From: Rhynchonema sp. JSB1_4 | Taxonomy: Eukaryota; Nematoda; Chromadorea; Monhysterida; Xyalidae | Assembly: GCA_030248065.1 (NCBI GenBank) | Contig: JASAMV010001973.1 | Coordinates: 62,001-126,000 of the forward strand | Length of the DNA: 64,000 nt | Reading direction: 5' to 3' | Shown: in pieces, positions 11,401 through 20,473 of the stretch | Numbering within the stretch: position 1 is the stretch's first letter | Layout of the letters: each line of letters opens with the position of its first letter | The notes under the pieces: generated by a model | Database searches by the model: none | The model's input: the letters and a program-made list of their open reading frames with translations, nothing else | What the model was told of the DNA's origin: nothing | Translations under genes and position numbers: made by a program

Positions 11401-12634
11401 CTGCTCTTTCTCGCTTGCTCAAAGTGGTCTTGCCCAAATGTGCTTTGCTCAATTGCCCGTCCGCCATATCCATGTGCGACAGTCAACATTTGGTGATCGG
11501 ATTGGAGCGGTACTTTCTTGGCCACGAGTCCTCTTTGTAACGAGGCATAACGTGGAAAAACATAAAAGTTGTTGATGTCAACCCAATATGGTCGAAATCC
11601 GTGACAGCAACATTGGAAACTCATGTGACCTGACATCGGCCAGATTGGATTCTCCGATTAGATTATCAAATTAAACACCATGCAACACTTATCAAGAACA
11701 TGGGCGTTTTCTGTGCCATAATTTTCGTTGTGGTTTAAAAATTAAAAGGCAAGGCTTATAGACGATATATATTAGGGAATATATAATAGAGTATATAGAA
11801 CACTATGAATTTTTATTTGTTCAATTTTTTTAATTAAAACTTTTCCCTTGCCACATCATCAGGCTATCGACCACATCGACAAATACGAGCCGTGGACTCA
11901 GCAATGGTCGAACACCACCTGTCAGATGCACAATGTCGATGATGAACATTCAGGTGGTTGGCTGGCTGATGTTTCATTTTTGCCGAAACTGGGTGTGAAT
12001 ATGATGGTTATGTAACTGGTATGTAACTGTAACATGTCATGTAAGTGTTCTGTAAGTGGTCATGATCAAATTGAAAATGGACCTTTGCTCGGCAGCAAAC
12101 CACTTTGCTGTGATCGTCGGGATGGAGGGGTTGGTTTGACTTTGTTCTGCCACTAGAAGTTCAGGCCCGACCTTTTCAGGCCCAGTTTTTCAGGCCCGGC
12201 CGATTCATGCCCAGCATGTTTGACCCATTTATAAGCTTAGGCTTATAGTTACAGTTATAGAGAAACACGGGTGCATTATAGGACAAGATTAGCAAGACAA
12301 AGTCAAACCCCCCGCGCTGGATACTGCTCCAGGAGTGATCACATGCAGAAACTAAAACAGGGAGCGATTCAGAGCGTTGAGTTGCTGTAGCTCAATGGGT
12401 AGCCCCTGTCAGAAGGTAGCGGTTTCGAATCCCTTCGAAAACCTTGTTTGGCATGGTATGTGGTTTCAAAAATCGGCCAAATGCTTTTCCTATGTACAAA
12501 TATAGCAAGCAGGCAAACAATTTTTTGAAATGTACATGTATGTTCTAAATTTCCAATCTTTTTGTAGCCATACATTTCTTTCAGGCCTTGTGGTTCCCTA
12601 CAACTCCAATTGGCTCAGGGCTGAAGACCAGTGA
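5479..12634 (+). CDS. Type II membrane protein with kelch-repeat ectodomain
   Basis: Predicted exons: 5479-5530, 6112-6294, 6919-6993, 7289-7407, 8224-8392, 9452-9596, 10292-10391, 11053-11208, 11863-11953, 12585-12634; phases join to give 379 residues. Residues 1-47 are hydrophilic and end in basic SPRR; residues 48-70 are one strong membrane helix; the rest is a run of kelch blades. Typical pieces are KYSASVYWWERVVVIGG, DKVLVCGCW, GKLAYIAGGV, SSARYAHTAAVVGTEIYMCGG and KYLVMFGGSND, each with the GG-turn and following W or Y. No signal peptide precedes the helix, so the propeller should face outside. Five blades are clear; a sixth may be formed by the two ends. Kelch domains usually bind proteins, but the partner cannot be read here. 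Every long intron carries foldback repeats. The last exon is least sure: reading through after 11953 would instead stop at 12015. Confidence 0.78.
5691..5794. repeat. Short foldback MITE (second copy at 36500)
   Basis: The arms read GTCAAATCATCTGGTCAAA and, inverted, TTTGACGAGATGATTTGAC. The centre is a hairpin around GTCGAACACATG and CATGTGTTCGAC. It lies in intron 1 of the kelch gene. Confidence 0.75.
6402..6654. repeat. Foldback repeat, GCAATTGAGC family, TTAGGC core
   Basis: Arms of about 50 bases start GGCGGACGGGCAATTGAGC and return as GCTCAATTGCCCGGCCACC. Between them are several degenerate CCTAAG units, the complement of TTAGGC. It is in intron 2 of the kelch gene. Confidence 0.8.
7214..7284. 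repeat. 36-bp tandem duplication before a splice acceptor
   Basis: TATTACAGGGTGTCCATTAT is repeated with a period of 36 bases. The second unit ends just before the acceptor of kelch exon 4 at 7289. Confidence 0.75.
7432..7882. repeat. Two inverted copies of the GGCCTGAA foldback family
   Basis: 7432-7600 runs from CGCGATGTTTCAGGCC to CCGTCGCACCAT; 7692-7882 is the same kind of element in the opposite orientation, ending GGCCTGAAAAGTCGCG. Both carry TTAGGC-like cores, and the second repeats a 24-base segment before its end. Both lie in a kelch-gene intron. Confidence 0.75.
8988..9170. repeat. Foldback repeat, TTTCGAAACGG family
   Basis: Left arm TGGAATTTTCGAAACGGCG with GTAAA-rich units; right arm ends CGTTTCGAAAATTCCACC. 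Copies occur at 25587, 37854 and 41320. Confidence 0.75.
9178..9437. repeat. Foldback repeat abutting a splice acceptor
   Basis: Arms read GGTGGAGTTATACTTGTCC and its inverse GGACAAGTATAACTCCAGC. The right end is about 15 bases before the acceptor of kelch exon 6 (AG at 9450-9451), so the element supplies most of the sequence just upstream. A relative is at 61375. Confidence 0.75.
9618..9775. repeat. Foldback repeat, GGCCTGAA family
   Basis: It begins ATTGCGCGACTTTTCAGGCC, ends GAACCGTCGCACAAT and starts shortly after kelch exon 6. Confidence 0.8.
10405..10500. repeat. AT-only palindromic stretch
   Basis: About 95 bases nearly free of G and C, arranged as an imperfect palindrome (AATTATAAT, ATATATAT, ATTATAAATT). 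It lies in a kelch-gene intron. Confidence 0.7.
10689..11012. repeat. One full and one half GGCCTGAA foldback copy
   Basis: 10689-10849 is a complete element; 10908-11012 matches the right half in inverted orientation and ends GGGCCTGAAAAGTCGCG. The TTAGGC-like cores are clear in both, for example GCCTAAGCCTAAGCC. A 15-base ATGATAAATAGATT motif flanks the second element on both sides. Confidence 0.75.
11221..11465. repeat. Foldback repeat, GCAATTGAGC family, TTAGGC core
   Basis: Arms start GGTGGCCGGGCAACTGAGC and end TCAATTGCCCGTCCGCC. The core at 11318-11390 is one of the best TTAGGC-like runs in the window, with about eight units. It begins 12 bases after the donor of kelch exon 8. Confidence 0.8.
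12155..12245. repeat. Truncated GGCCTGAA foldback copy
   Basis: Only the left arm and TTAGGC-like centre remain, with no matching right arm. It is in the last kelch-gene intron. Confidence 0.65.
12381..12440 (+). pseudogene. tRNA-like relic (A-box and B-box)
   Basis: TAGCTCAATGGGTAG matches a tRNA D-arm/A-box and GGTTTCGAATCCC matches a T-arm/B-box with one extra T. The outer ends do not pair into an acceptor stem and the anticodon arm is poor, so this is not a working tRNA. It may be a tRNA pseudogene or the head of a SINE. Confidence 0.35.
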
Positions 12635-12969
12635 TCATTTGAAGCATTTCGTGATCAAGAAAAGTTTTTTGTGCGTATTTTCCTCTTGTTGTACAATTTA
12701 TCAAAAGCCATCGACCAAATAGATGATAATTCTACGTTGGCTTGAGTTCACAGTATAATTACTTGTTTTTTGATAAAAGTTTTGTATCGCTATTGGATAA
12801 CAATCTTGCACCAGTTCATACATAAAAGGCGTTGTTGAGGTTTTTCATCAATTTTTCGTTGTTTACCCTCCCGTTTATTCTCCTTCATTCCCATTGGGTT
12901 GTTCTCTAATGTTTTTTGTGGCCGTGTGGTGATATTTTGCGAAAAATTTATTTTGGTCTTATTGCCAGC

Positions 12970-14231
12970 CACTGGGGGTGTAGCCCTGACGAGAGCTGTT
13001 GGGTTAGGGTAAGTCGCCTGGTGAGGCGCGGTTGCGAGGTTTCGCCAACGGATTCTGCTGTCGTCATCAGGCTAATATCGAATTTGAGGGGTTGGGCTGG
13101 AGGAGGGTCTGCTGAAGTTACAGAACTATGTGGTCTGTGACTCCAGACCTATGGCTACGTGGATGACACCTTCATCCTGTGGAGCGGGTCAGCCGATGAA
13201 CTGGAAGGGTTCAAAGCCCACCTGAACAGCCAGAACAATGCCATACAGTTCACCATGGAGACGGAGGAAGGTGGACAACTACCCTTCCTGGATGTGATGG
13301 TCAAAAGAACACCACGATCCCTGACCACCACCGTATACCGCAAACCAACCCACACTGACAAGTATTGGTCGCACAATGACTTTATAAGAATTGGCCAAAC
13401 TTTTTTCCTGAATCGCAAAGCAGGCTAGTGACGGGGCAATGACGTTGCGTTGCTCGATCACACACAAAACACGTAGTAAAGAGAATGTTTCAGACCTGCG
13501 GCAACGTGGTTGATCTGCTAGATTGTTTTCAGCTGAAAATGTTTTGTGAGAATCACAAATAGCACAGTAGTTAAGAGTGACTGAACGTGAAAATCAGGAT
13601 TGATTTTGATGAATTCTTATATGGTCATTGTGCGACACCAATACCTGCATTGGCAGTCGAACCATCCCACAAAGACCAAACTGGGAGTGGTCAAGTGCCT
13701 GACCAACAGAGCAAAGGACAGGAAAGAAACATGGAGAAGAAGCGATTCCACAGCGCCTTCACCATGAACGGCTACCCCAGTGCACAGGTACAGAGGGCAA
13801 TGGCACCACGATCAAACCAAAGGCCAAACCCAGAGGCTCCAGTGGCCACAGCAGTGGTACCATACAGTGGTCAATGCACTGAGAAACTCAAGCGCATCTG
13901 CCACAAGTACAAGGTCAGACTGGTTGGAAAGAGTGATCAAACACTGAGAAAGTCCCTCAGCAAAGTAGCTCCGATGAGACCACAGGAGCACAAAGCCGAA
14001 GTGGTATACAAAGTGCCCATGGAGCCATGTGACAAAGTGTACATCGGAGAGACCGGAAGGCCGCTGAAGAACAGACTGTCCCAACACAAGACAGGTGTGG
14101 AGTATGTGCGCACCGAAACCAGTGCTATAGCAGAGCACTGTGTGCAGTGCCCCCAGAACTGCCAACCAAACTTCAGGGAAACAAAGGTGAGCGTGAAGCA
14201 CGAGCTGGTGTTGGGGTCTGGCCTCATTTGA
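12970..14231 (+). mobile_element. Penelope-like retroelement, broken
   Basis: The reading at 13150-13362 contains the reverse-transcriptase motif YVDD followed by FILW, the block LPFLDVMV and the stretch TTTVYRKPTHTDKY, all typical of Penelope-like RTs. After a MITE insertion (13363-13643) the element resumes and at about 14010-14090 encodes a GIY-YIG endonuclease core (VYKVP, KVYIGETGR, RLSQHK). The N-terminal RT is absent and frames shift between 13643 and 13760, so the copy is dead. The GC-rich 12970-13140 stretch is probably element sequence too, perhaps terminal repeat. Confidence 0.8.
13363..13643. mobile_element. mariner-like MITE inserted in the retroelement
   Basis: It has TA plus inverted ends TTGGTCGCACAATGACTTTAT and ATATGGTCATTGTGCGAC..CAA plus TA. 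Removing it with one TA rejoins the retroelement frame (THTDKY followed by LHWQSN), so the TA target duplication is directly visible. Confidence 0.85.
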
Positions 14232-14241
14232 ATGCAGCAGA

Positions 14242-14680
14242 TATTGGTCGGTCGCACAATGACTATATGAGAATCCATCCCCATATTTTTCCTACATCGG
14301 CAAGGAGGGTTTCTGGCGAATTTCTGAATTTCTGGCGGGTTTATGAATTTTTTCAAATTCAATCAGGTTTTGACAAGGAGTTATTTTCTCTTTCTTTTCC
14401 CGCTTTATTTATCGGGAGTGATCAACGTGTGTGTGCTGTAATCGATTTCACACATAAAGCATGTAACACATGGCTACAGTAACCCGAGCCCGAACCATTT
14501 CGGTTGCGTAGAATTCAGGGTGAAACTTCTGCACACGTGCGTTTCTCATTCTTCTCACTGATAAGCATGCAACGTTCTTGTCAAAACCTGGTCCAATTTG
14601 AAAAAAATGCCAGATATCCGCCTTTTCAATGCAGGAAAATTAGGGGGATGGATTCTCATATAGTCATTGTGCAACCAATA
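14242..14680. mobile_element. Long variant of the mariner-like MITE
   Basis: The same TTGGTCG..CACAATGACTATAT ends and flanking TA enclose a different 400-base interior. A second copy at 20474-20898 has lost its left end because the tandem duplication starts inside it. Confidence 0.75.
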
Positions 14681-15216
14681 ACTAGCAGTTGGGCCCTGGC
14701 CCTAATGTTTCACGTCATTGACTATCTCGACTTTGCAGTATCTGTGATGTATCACTGGGCTAAGGCTTAGGCTTGGGCTCCATGCAGCCTGAGTCAAATG
14801 AAACAGGCCTGTACAACAGCGAGGTAATCATTGACGTGAAACATTACATTACGTTCCAATTCCAAAACAGCTGCATTTAAAGGGTGTGTCTAACGTCTCT
14901 TAACCCCATGTTTTATGAGGTGCAATCGAAAGAGGACCTCGACAGCCCGCCGTGTGCTAAAAACCGCGTCTTGTAGCTCGCTAAATCGCGAAATCTTGAG
15001 GGTTACTTTTCGAATTAAATCAATTTCCGGACACAAAACTCCAGGCGCTTTTGAGTGGGCGCTACTCACGTTTGGCGTTTTTCTGCTGAAACATTGCATG
15101 TTTAAGCGCGGCTCAGCCGCCTATACAATGCACGTAGACGCTCAACACACACCGCTCTGGCTGCTGGCTTGACTGTGGACACAATGAATGTTTCATTTAA
15201 CACATAGAAGCTGGTT

Positions 15217-15670
15217 TGTGGGTTGCCCAAAAAACCCTTTTTACGAGGTGGACCAATCTGAAATTTTCACACGTCGTTAACCTCTAGACTTACTCTCAAA
15301 AACGCACAAAAGATTGCCCAACACAATCAAAATTCAACCATACCCTCTCAAACCTGGCCTCGCACCCGAATTTCACCCATTTTTGGGTGGCCCAAGAACC
15401 CCTTTTTATAGGGTGGACCAACCTGAAATTTTCATACGTCGTTAACCTCCAGACTTACTCTCAAAAACAATCAAAACATTGCCCAACACAATCAACATTT
15501 AACCATACTACCTTCTCAAACCTGGCCTCGCACCGAAACTTAACCCCTTTTTGGGTGGCCCAAAAACCCCTTTCTATAGGGTGGATCGAGCTGAAATTTT
15601 CAGCGTTCTGTACTGGCTGGACTATCCGTCAAAAACAATCAAAACATCATCAGCATCCAATCACACGCGC
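15217..15670. repeat. 168-bp satellite, three units in copy A
   Basis: The unit contains CCTCTCAAACCTGGCCTCGC, CCCTTTTTGGGTGGCCCA and ATTGCCCAACACAATCAA. Spacing of the last motif is about 167 bases. The same three units recur at 21435-21888. Confidence 0.85.
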
Positions 15671-16240
15671 TCACGCCAAAGACCCCGCTTTTAGCACGCA
15701 AGATATACTAAATCCAGCCTGGTGAAGTTTCATCTGAGAAAAAAAAACTTTTTCCCAAATCATCTCATCCCATCACACTGTTGTTCACATACACATATCA
15801 CCGACACCCAATCATACACCGTCTGGTTTCAACTTCCAACCATGTTGTACTTCGGGTAACTACCGTTACCTCGTCGATAAAACGCCAGAGAAATCAGAAT
15901 GTTTGACTCAAGCTTTAATTTGACCACAACAAAATTTAACCATTGACGAGGTAATCATTGTCGTGAAACATTACATTACATACGCGTTCCAATTCCAAAA
16001 CAGCTGCATTTAATTGGGACCAGATCACTGGGAACGAACCGTCCCACTACCGATTCGGGTTTATCCGTTTTATTTTTCAATCCGTAATCAGTGTTCCCCC
16101 CAGCGCAGCAGTGTCGTGTTTATCAGGTTTATCAGCTTTATTCGTCTTATTTCAAATCAGTCTTTTATTCGGAATCAGCTTTATTCGTTTTATCACGGAA
16201 CGTTTGATTTCTTCAACCTTTTTCTGGGTCTTCAGTCATC

Positions 16241-17085
16241 ATGTTATTCACGGCGAAAACCAAAAGGTTCCCGTACACTGTATCGGCCTCAAATGTGTGC
16301 ATCGTGATGCACCTCGTTGCCGTCTGCAACATTCCGCAGGAAGACGCCGGCGCGCTCCTGATTCGGATGCGTGAGATAAACGATGCCGACGACGAGCAAA
16401 AAACGGCATGGCAGTGGGTGAAGTCGAAGATCAAACGGGACACGACTCATAAGACGGCTTTCTATCAGTACATCAGTACGGTTCGTTGAACACAAATTCT
16501 CATCAACATAAAATTTAGAGCGATTTCATACTTCGCGGTTACCCTACATGAACAATCTAACAAACGAATAATGGGTTTGCTTGTCAAGCACACATTTCTT
16601 TGTTTGTGAAGACCGCTCAATTTGAGCTTGTTTTGAACTCAGGTCACCATCTGCAACGTCACGCTTTCTTCCAATTAGCTTTATCTGGGCGGATACTAAT
16701 CGATCGAAAACGCGGTATGGTCACGTTTACGACTTAAAGCTTTCTGTTTCAGACCTACTCATCGTGGTTCGATAAGGAAAAAGTGCAGGTGCACCTGGAC
16801 AAGATACCGATCGGCGGACAATGCGTCGGCGCGCAAAAGACAGACGCGGTTGGTAATGGAATTTTAGCCAATTGGTATGCTGGTTTGAAATGCTATCAGT
16901 GGCAATTACTTACAAGCACACTCAAATGCGCTGATCCACTTTTCAAATGTTCAGCAATATTTGCGAACAACGCATGGAGACAAAGGTACATCTCAGACAC
17001 ACTTCAGGCTGCGAAAAGCGAGGAGGCGGTCAAAAGCGTCATCGGTGAATCGCTCAAAACCGATTATAAGGAGTTCGTCGGCTGA
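16241..17085 (+). CDS. Unrecognised 142-residue protein, copy A
   Basis: Predicted exons: 16241-16480, 16753-16852, 16997-17085. The product is 142 residues and I recognise no family. The N-terminal third has one moderately hydrophobic stretch (VCIVMHLVAVC); the rest is hydrophilic, Lys/Glu/Asp-rich and probably helical, ending DYKEFVG. No clear signal peptide or paired cysteines are seen, so it is probably intracellular. CTTCAG five bases before the ATG could be a trans-splice acceptor. AATAAA at 17298 lies 213 bases after the stop. Exon 3 could instead start at 16954, but that start breaks the frame in copy B, whereas the model here works in both. It converges on the minus-strand membrane-protein gene 0.9 kb downstream. 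Confidence 0.62.
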
Positions 17086-17097
17086 AGTGGGTGTGCA

Positions 17098-17200
17098 AAG
17101 TATGATTATGATATGATATGAAATATATTTTTTATTTTTGTGTGATATGATATGTATTATTATGATATGATATATATCTTATGATATGTATTTGTATTTT
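17098..17200. repeat. GATATGAT microsatellite in the 3' untranslated region
   Basis: Runs of ATGATATGATAT follow the stop codon of copy A. Copy B has only a short remnant, which explains part of the length difference between the 3' regions. Confidence 0.75.
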
Positions 17201-17297
17201 TCTTTTATGCGCTCATGCCCGCTTTGTGATTTGTTTTACTCCTTTGATCCGTTGACATATGCGATTTTTTATCATTTTATATCCACCCATTTAAGAA

Positions 17298-17303
17298 AAT
17301 AAA
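17298..17303 (+). promoter_or_regulatory. Polyadenylation signal AATAAA, copy A
   Basis: It is preceded by CACCCATTTAAGAA and followed by TGTTGAATGTGTTGAATT, a GT-rich stretch. The same block is kept in copy B at 23436. Confidence 0.6.
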
Positions 17304-17342
17304 TTGAATGTGTTGAATGTGTTGAATTCTAGTTTATTCTTT

Positions 17343-17422
17343 GTGGCCACAAACAGCACGGTGAAACTATAGCAGTAATGAGAAAGATGACGTCATCCGT
17401 GCCGAAATCTTCACCATTGGGT
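17343..17422 (-). pseudogene. Broken exon 2 of the small membrane protein, copy A
   Basis: It has the acceptor and opening residues PNGEDFGTDDVIFL of the intact exons at 18553 and 24498, then a one-base shift (CTCATTACTGCTATAG) destroys the membrane helix and the donor is missing. The same lesion is in copy B at 23482, so the exon was dead before the duplication. Confidence 0.75.
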
Positions 17423-18102
17423 CTGCAAATCAGAAAATGTTTCAACATTGTACAAGTATCAAACTGCTTTTGCTTCAGTCATTTGCTGTGATCGCGCGAT
17501 GTTTCATTCAAGTGGCAAGCAAAATGTTCCACGAGAAGTCAACAAAAAGTTCATCTCCTGCGTCTGTTTCACCTTAGGCAGATGGGTGGTCACAGACAAA
17601 TGTACATACAGATGTACCAAGGTGTCCAAATCGATGAACGTGCTTTGACTTATTTCTGGCAAGCAGAATTTGGCAGAATCTGTTGCAAGCAGAATTTGGC
17701 CTTCATCCCGATTTGGCCCACATCACCTGATTAACTTTGGCAGGGTCCATGAAAACGAAACTCGACGTAAATCACTACAAAGTTAAAGTTGGTCGAACAA
17801 TTTGATAAATGCTATTGAAGAAACAAATTAATTTTCCTTGAAAATCGGGGTACTTTACTTGAAAAATCAGAAATAATCAAGGAAATTCACAATTTGAAAT
17901 GCAAAGCACGACCCGGAAGTTTTTTTTCAAAAACGATTGAAGCGCCGTCGCTTTTTGCCAGACCCCATGTGTAATCACCAAATCCGATCCAAATCACCAA
18001 AAACTTTGAGCTAGTAAGGAAACTTGACGGCGACTTTTCGTCTGTTCTCGTGCAGGCGACGACACTTGTGCCAGGCGTAGTTGACACATCTGCAAATGTA
18101 TG

Positions 18103-18303
18103 TAAAGGCAAACTACGCCAACACGAGCCCGACTTCGGAGTTGGTTGCTGCACTAGCAAAACGCAAAGAAAGAGAAATCCTCATCAACCACGCCACGTTG
18201 TATTCCACAACGTGTAACGTTTCCCAAATCAGCAGCCACGTGGGAATGTTTCACTAATCTGTTACCTCCGAAATCGGGCTCGTGTTGGCGTAGTTTGCCT
18301 TTA
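18103..18303. mobile_element. MITE present in copy A, absent from copy B
   Basis: Inverted ends AAGGCAAACTACGCCAACAC are flanked by TA on both sides; copy B has one continuous stretch with a single TA at the equivalent site (24241-24250). The element ends 13 bases from the splice acceptor of exon 3 of the membrane-protein gene. A fragment of the family (GTGTAGTTTGCCTTCAT) is at 39345. Confidence 0.85.
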
Positions 18304-19129
18304 TACATTGAGTGAAACATCATTCAATCTCTAAATTCTTAGTTTTTAAGAAACATATTTGCTGCAACTAACACCAACTCAAGAGCCTTCAACTGCTCCT
18401 AAGAGCTTGCTCTGCGTGCGAGCAAAGATGACGGAACCCAAAAACGGGCGAAGATATGCGGAAGTGGAACTTTACTAACCCACATGGTGAGGTTTGGCAG
18501 GGATAGGTTTGAAACGGGGGTACCAATTTTGAAATCTTCGCCAGCCACTCACAAGATGGCCACCAACAGCACGGTGCAGCCAGCAATCATGAGAAAGATG
18601 ACGTCATCCGTGCCGAAATCTTCACCATTGGGTCTGCAAATAAGCAAATGTTTCAACTTTCTGCAAGTTTCGAACTGTTGTTGTTTCAGCCATTTGCTGT
18701 GTTCCCGTGATTGTCCATTTATGTGGTACACGTACACAGCGAGTCCCTTAGATACCCGCGGGAATGTCTGCGTAACAAACGGGGATTGGCGCCCCAACGA
18801 GTTCCATGCCCATGCCCCAAAAACCAAACTTGTCCCATGTAGATTAAAGCGAATTCCCCATCTCGGAGTAATTGTTTGCAGTGTGTAGGTCAGCAAGCTA
18901 GAAGTAGTCATCTGGTTGCGAAACCGCCCCCGGTGGCGCTTTCGAGAATTTGGCCACATGCGTGTCTGTGGTGCACGTGCTGTGTGCAACACATGTACAG
19001 CATGAGACAGCCTAGACAAGTATGTTTCTTGGTCCAGTGCACAACATAATGGTTCTGAGCTCACACACACTTATACGTACTTCATAACTACGCCGTCTCG
19101 ATTGGTAGGGAATACGGGGAAGGGCATAC

Positions 19130-19258
19130 TTATGGTCCGTCCGTAAGTCCGTCCATATTTTTCGTAAGCCAACCGGAACCGGAACAGCACTGGATCCTGT
19201 CAAGCTTTTCAGCTGATAAAAAGTATCATGAGCTGATGGCTGGACTATACATGATGTC
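19130..19258. repeat. Partial foldback, CCATCAGCTCATG family
   Basis: It contains GGATCCTGTCAAGC and CATGAGCTGATGGCTGGACTATA, matching the two halves of the complete element at 55010-55228. The left arm is incomplete. Confidence 0.6.
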
Positions 19259-19326
19259 ATCCCCATTTACTGACCTGATCCAAGCGGGTAGATGATCATG
19301 CCATTTCTTCAACGTGGTGACATGAG

Positions 19327-20473
19327 GTGCAAAACGCACAAAACATTGCCCAACACAATCAAAATTCAACCATACTACCCTCTCAAACCTGGCTCGCACC
19401 CAAATTTCACCCCTTTTTGGGTGGCCCAAAAACCCCTTTTTACGATTTGGACAAATCTGAAATTTTCACACGTCGTTAAGCTCCAGACTTTCTGTCAAAG
19501 ACAATCAAAACATTGCCCAACACAATCAACTTTCAACCATACTACCCTGTCAAACCTGGCCTCGCACCCAAATTTAACCACTTTTTGGGTGGCCAAAAAA
19601 ACCCCTTTTTATAAGTTGGACCAATCTAAAATTTCCATGCGTCGTTAACCTCCAGACTTACTCTCAAAAACAATCAAAACATTGCCCAACACAATCAAAA
19701 TTCAACCATACTACCCTCTCAAACCTGGCCTCGCACCCAAATTTCACCCCTTTTTGGGTGGCCCAAAAACCCCTTTTTATAAGTTGGGACCAATCTAAAA
19801 TTTTCACGCGTCGTTAACCTCCAGACTTACTGTCAAAAACAATCAAAACATTGCCCAACACAATCAACTTTCAACCATACTACCCTGTCAAACCTGGCCT
19901 CGCACCCAAATTTAACCACTTTTTGGGTGGCCCAAAAACCCCTTTTTTTAGAAGTTGGACCAATCTAAAATTTTCACGCGTCGTTAACCTCCAGGCTTAC
20001 CTCTCAAAAACAATCGCCCAACACAATCAACATTCAACCATACTATAGTCTGTTGATTATATTTCGACAAAGTGTATAAGCCCCATTCAGCGATGTTTGG
20101 AGCGGGCTGGGTCGACGCCATTCTAAATGAATGTTTCAAGCATTGCTAATTCAGGAAAAGACCGATTGAACATTGCTTGGCGCGTGGCGCAAAAACACGT
20201 GGCCTGTCATCGCACAACACCAACAATGTTCAATGGCTCTGCGAATGAGTTGGCAATGCCTGAAACATTCATTTAGAATGGCGTCGACCCAGCCCGCTCC
20301 AAACATCGGTGAACGGGGCTTATACACTATGTCGAAATATAAGCAACAGACTATTCCCTCTCAAACCTGGCCTCGCACCCGAATTTCATCCCTTTTTGGG
20401 TGGCCCAAAAACCCCTTTTCATATGGTGGACCAATCTGAAATTTTCGCACGTCGTTAGCCTCCAGACTTACAA
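19327..20473. repeat. 168-bp satellite array at the duplication junction
   Basis: About five units with spacings of 166-169 bases between ATTGCCCAACACAATCAA motifs. A foldback element interrupts the array at 20044-20353, and one more partial unit ends where copy B of the duplication starts. It also replaces the 5' half of exon 1 of the copy A membrane-protein gene. Confidence 0.85.
20044..20353. mobile_element. Foldback element inserted in the satellite
   Basis: Ends read TATAGTCTGTTG and CAACAGACTA; arms of about 100 bases include GGAGCGGGCTGGGTCGACGC and its inverse. Flanking satellite reads ACCATACTA on the left and CCCTCTCAAACC on the right, adjacent in uninterrupted units. Confidence 0.8.

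Larger units (their letters stand above)
14256..18640. repeat. Tandem segmental duplication, copy A
   Basis: From 14256 this matches the segment starting at 20474 (offset 6218). The match is nearly base for base to about 16750, then falls to roughly 90 percent, and becomes patchy after about 18640. It contains three 168-bp satellite units, the 142-residue gene, a pseudo-exon, and exons 2 and 3 of the small membrane-protein gene. Copy A has a 200-bp MITE that copy B lacks. Confidence 0.9.
18011..19327 (-). pseudogene. Small type I membrane protein, copy A, 5' end lost
   Basis: Exon 3 is 18011-18089, exon 2 18553-18633, and the 3' part of exon 1 19275-19327. Exon 2 encodes PNGEDFGTDDVIFL then the membrane helix; exon 3 encodes the basic tail LCVNYAWHKCRR ... 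VAVKFPY and stops. Exon 1 keeps KKWHDHLPAWIR and its donor, but the signal peptide and Thr-rich part seen in copy B are replaced by 168-bp satellite. The frame remains open through the satellite to an ATG at 19429, giving no signal peptide. Exons 2 and 3 differ from copy B at only a few, mostly silent, places, so the locus was under selection until recently or is still partly used. Confidence 0.62.

Noticed and set aside
11954..12015. Kelch gene ending at TAA 12015 without the last intron
   Set aside because: Not excluded, but the donor at 11954 and acceptor at 12583 join in phase and end in a plausible kelch-like WLRAEDQ; the splice version was preferred with reduced confidence.
12381..12440. 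A functional tRNA gene
   Set aside because: A-box and B-box are present but acceptor and anticodon stems do not pair.
16953..17085. Earlier acceptor for exon 3 of the 142-residue gene (exon from 16954)
   Set aside because: It reads openly in copy A, but in copy B a 2-base difference shifts the frame; the acceptor at 16995 works in both copies.
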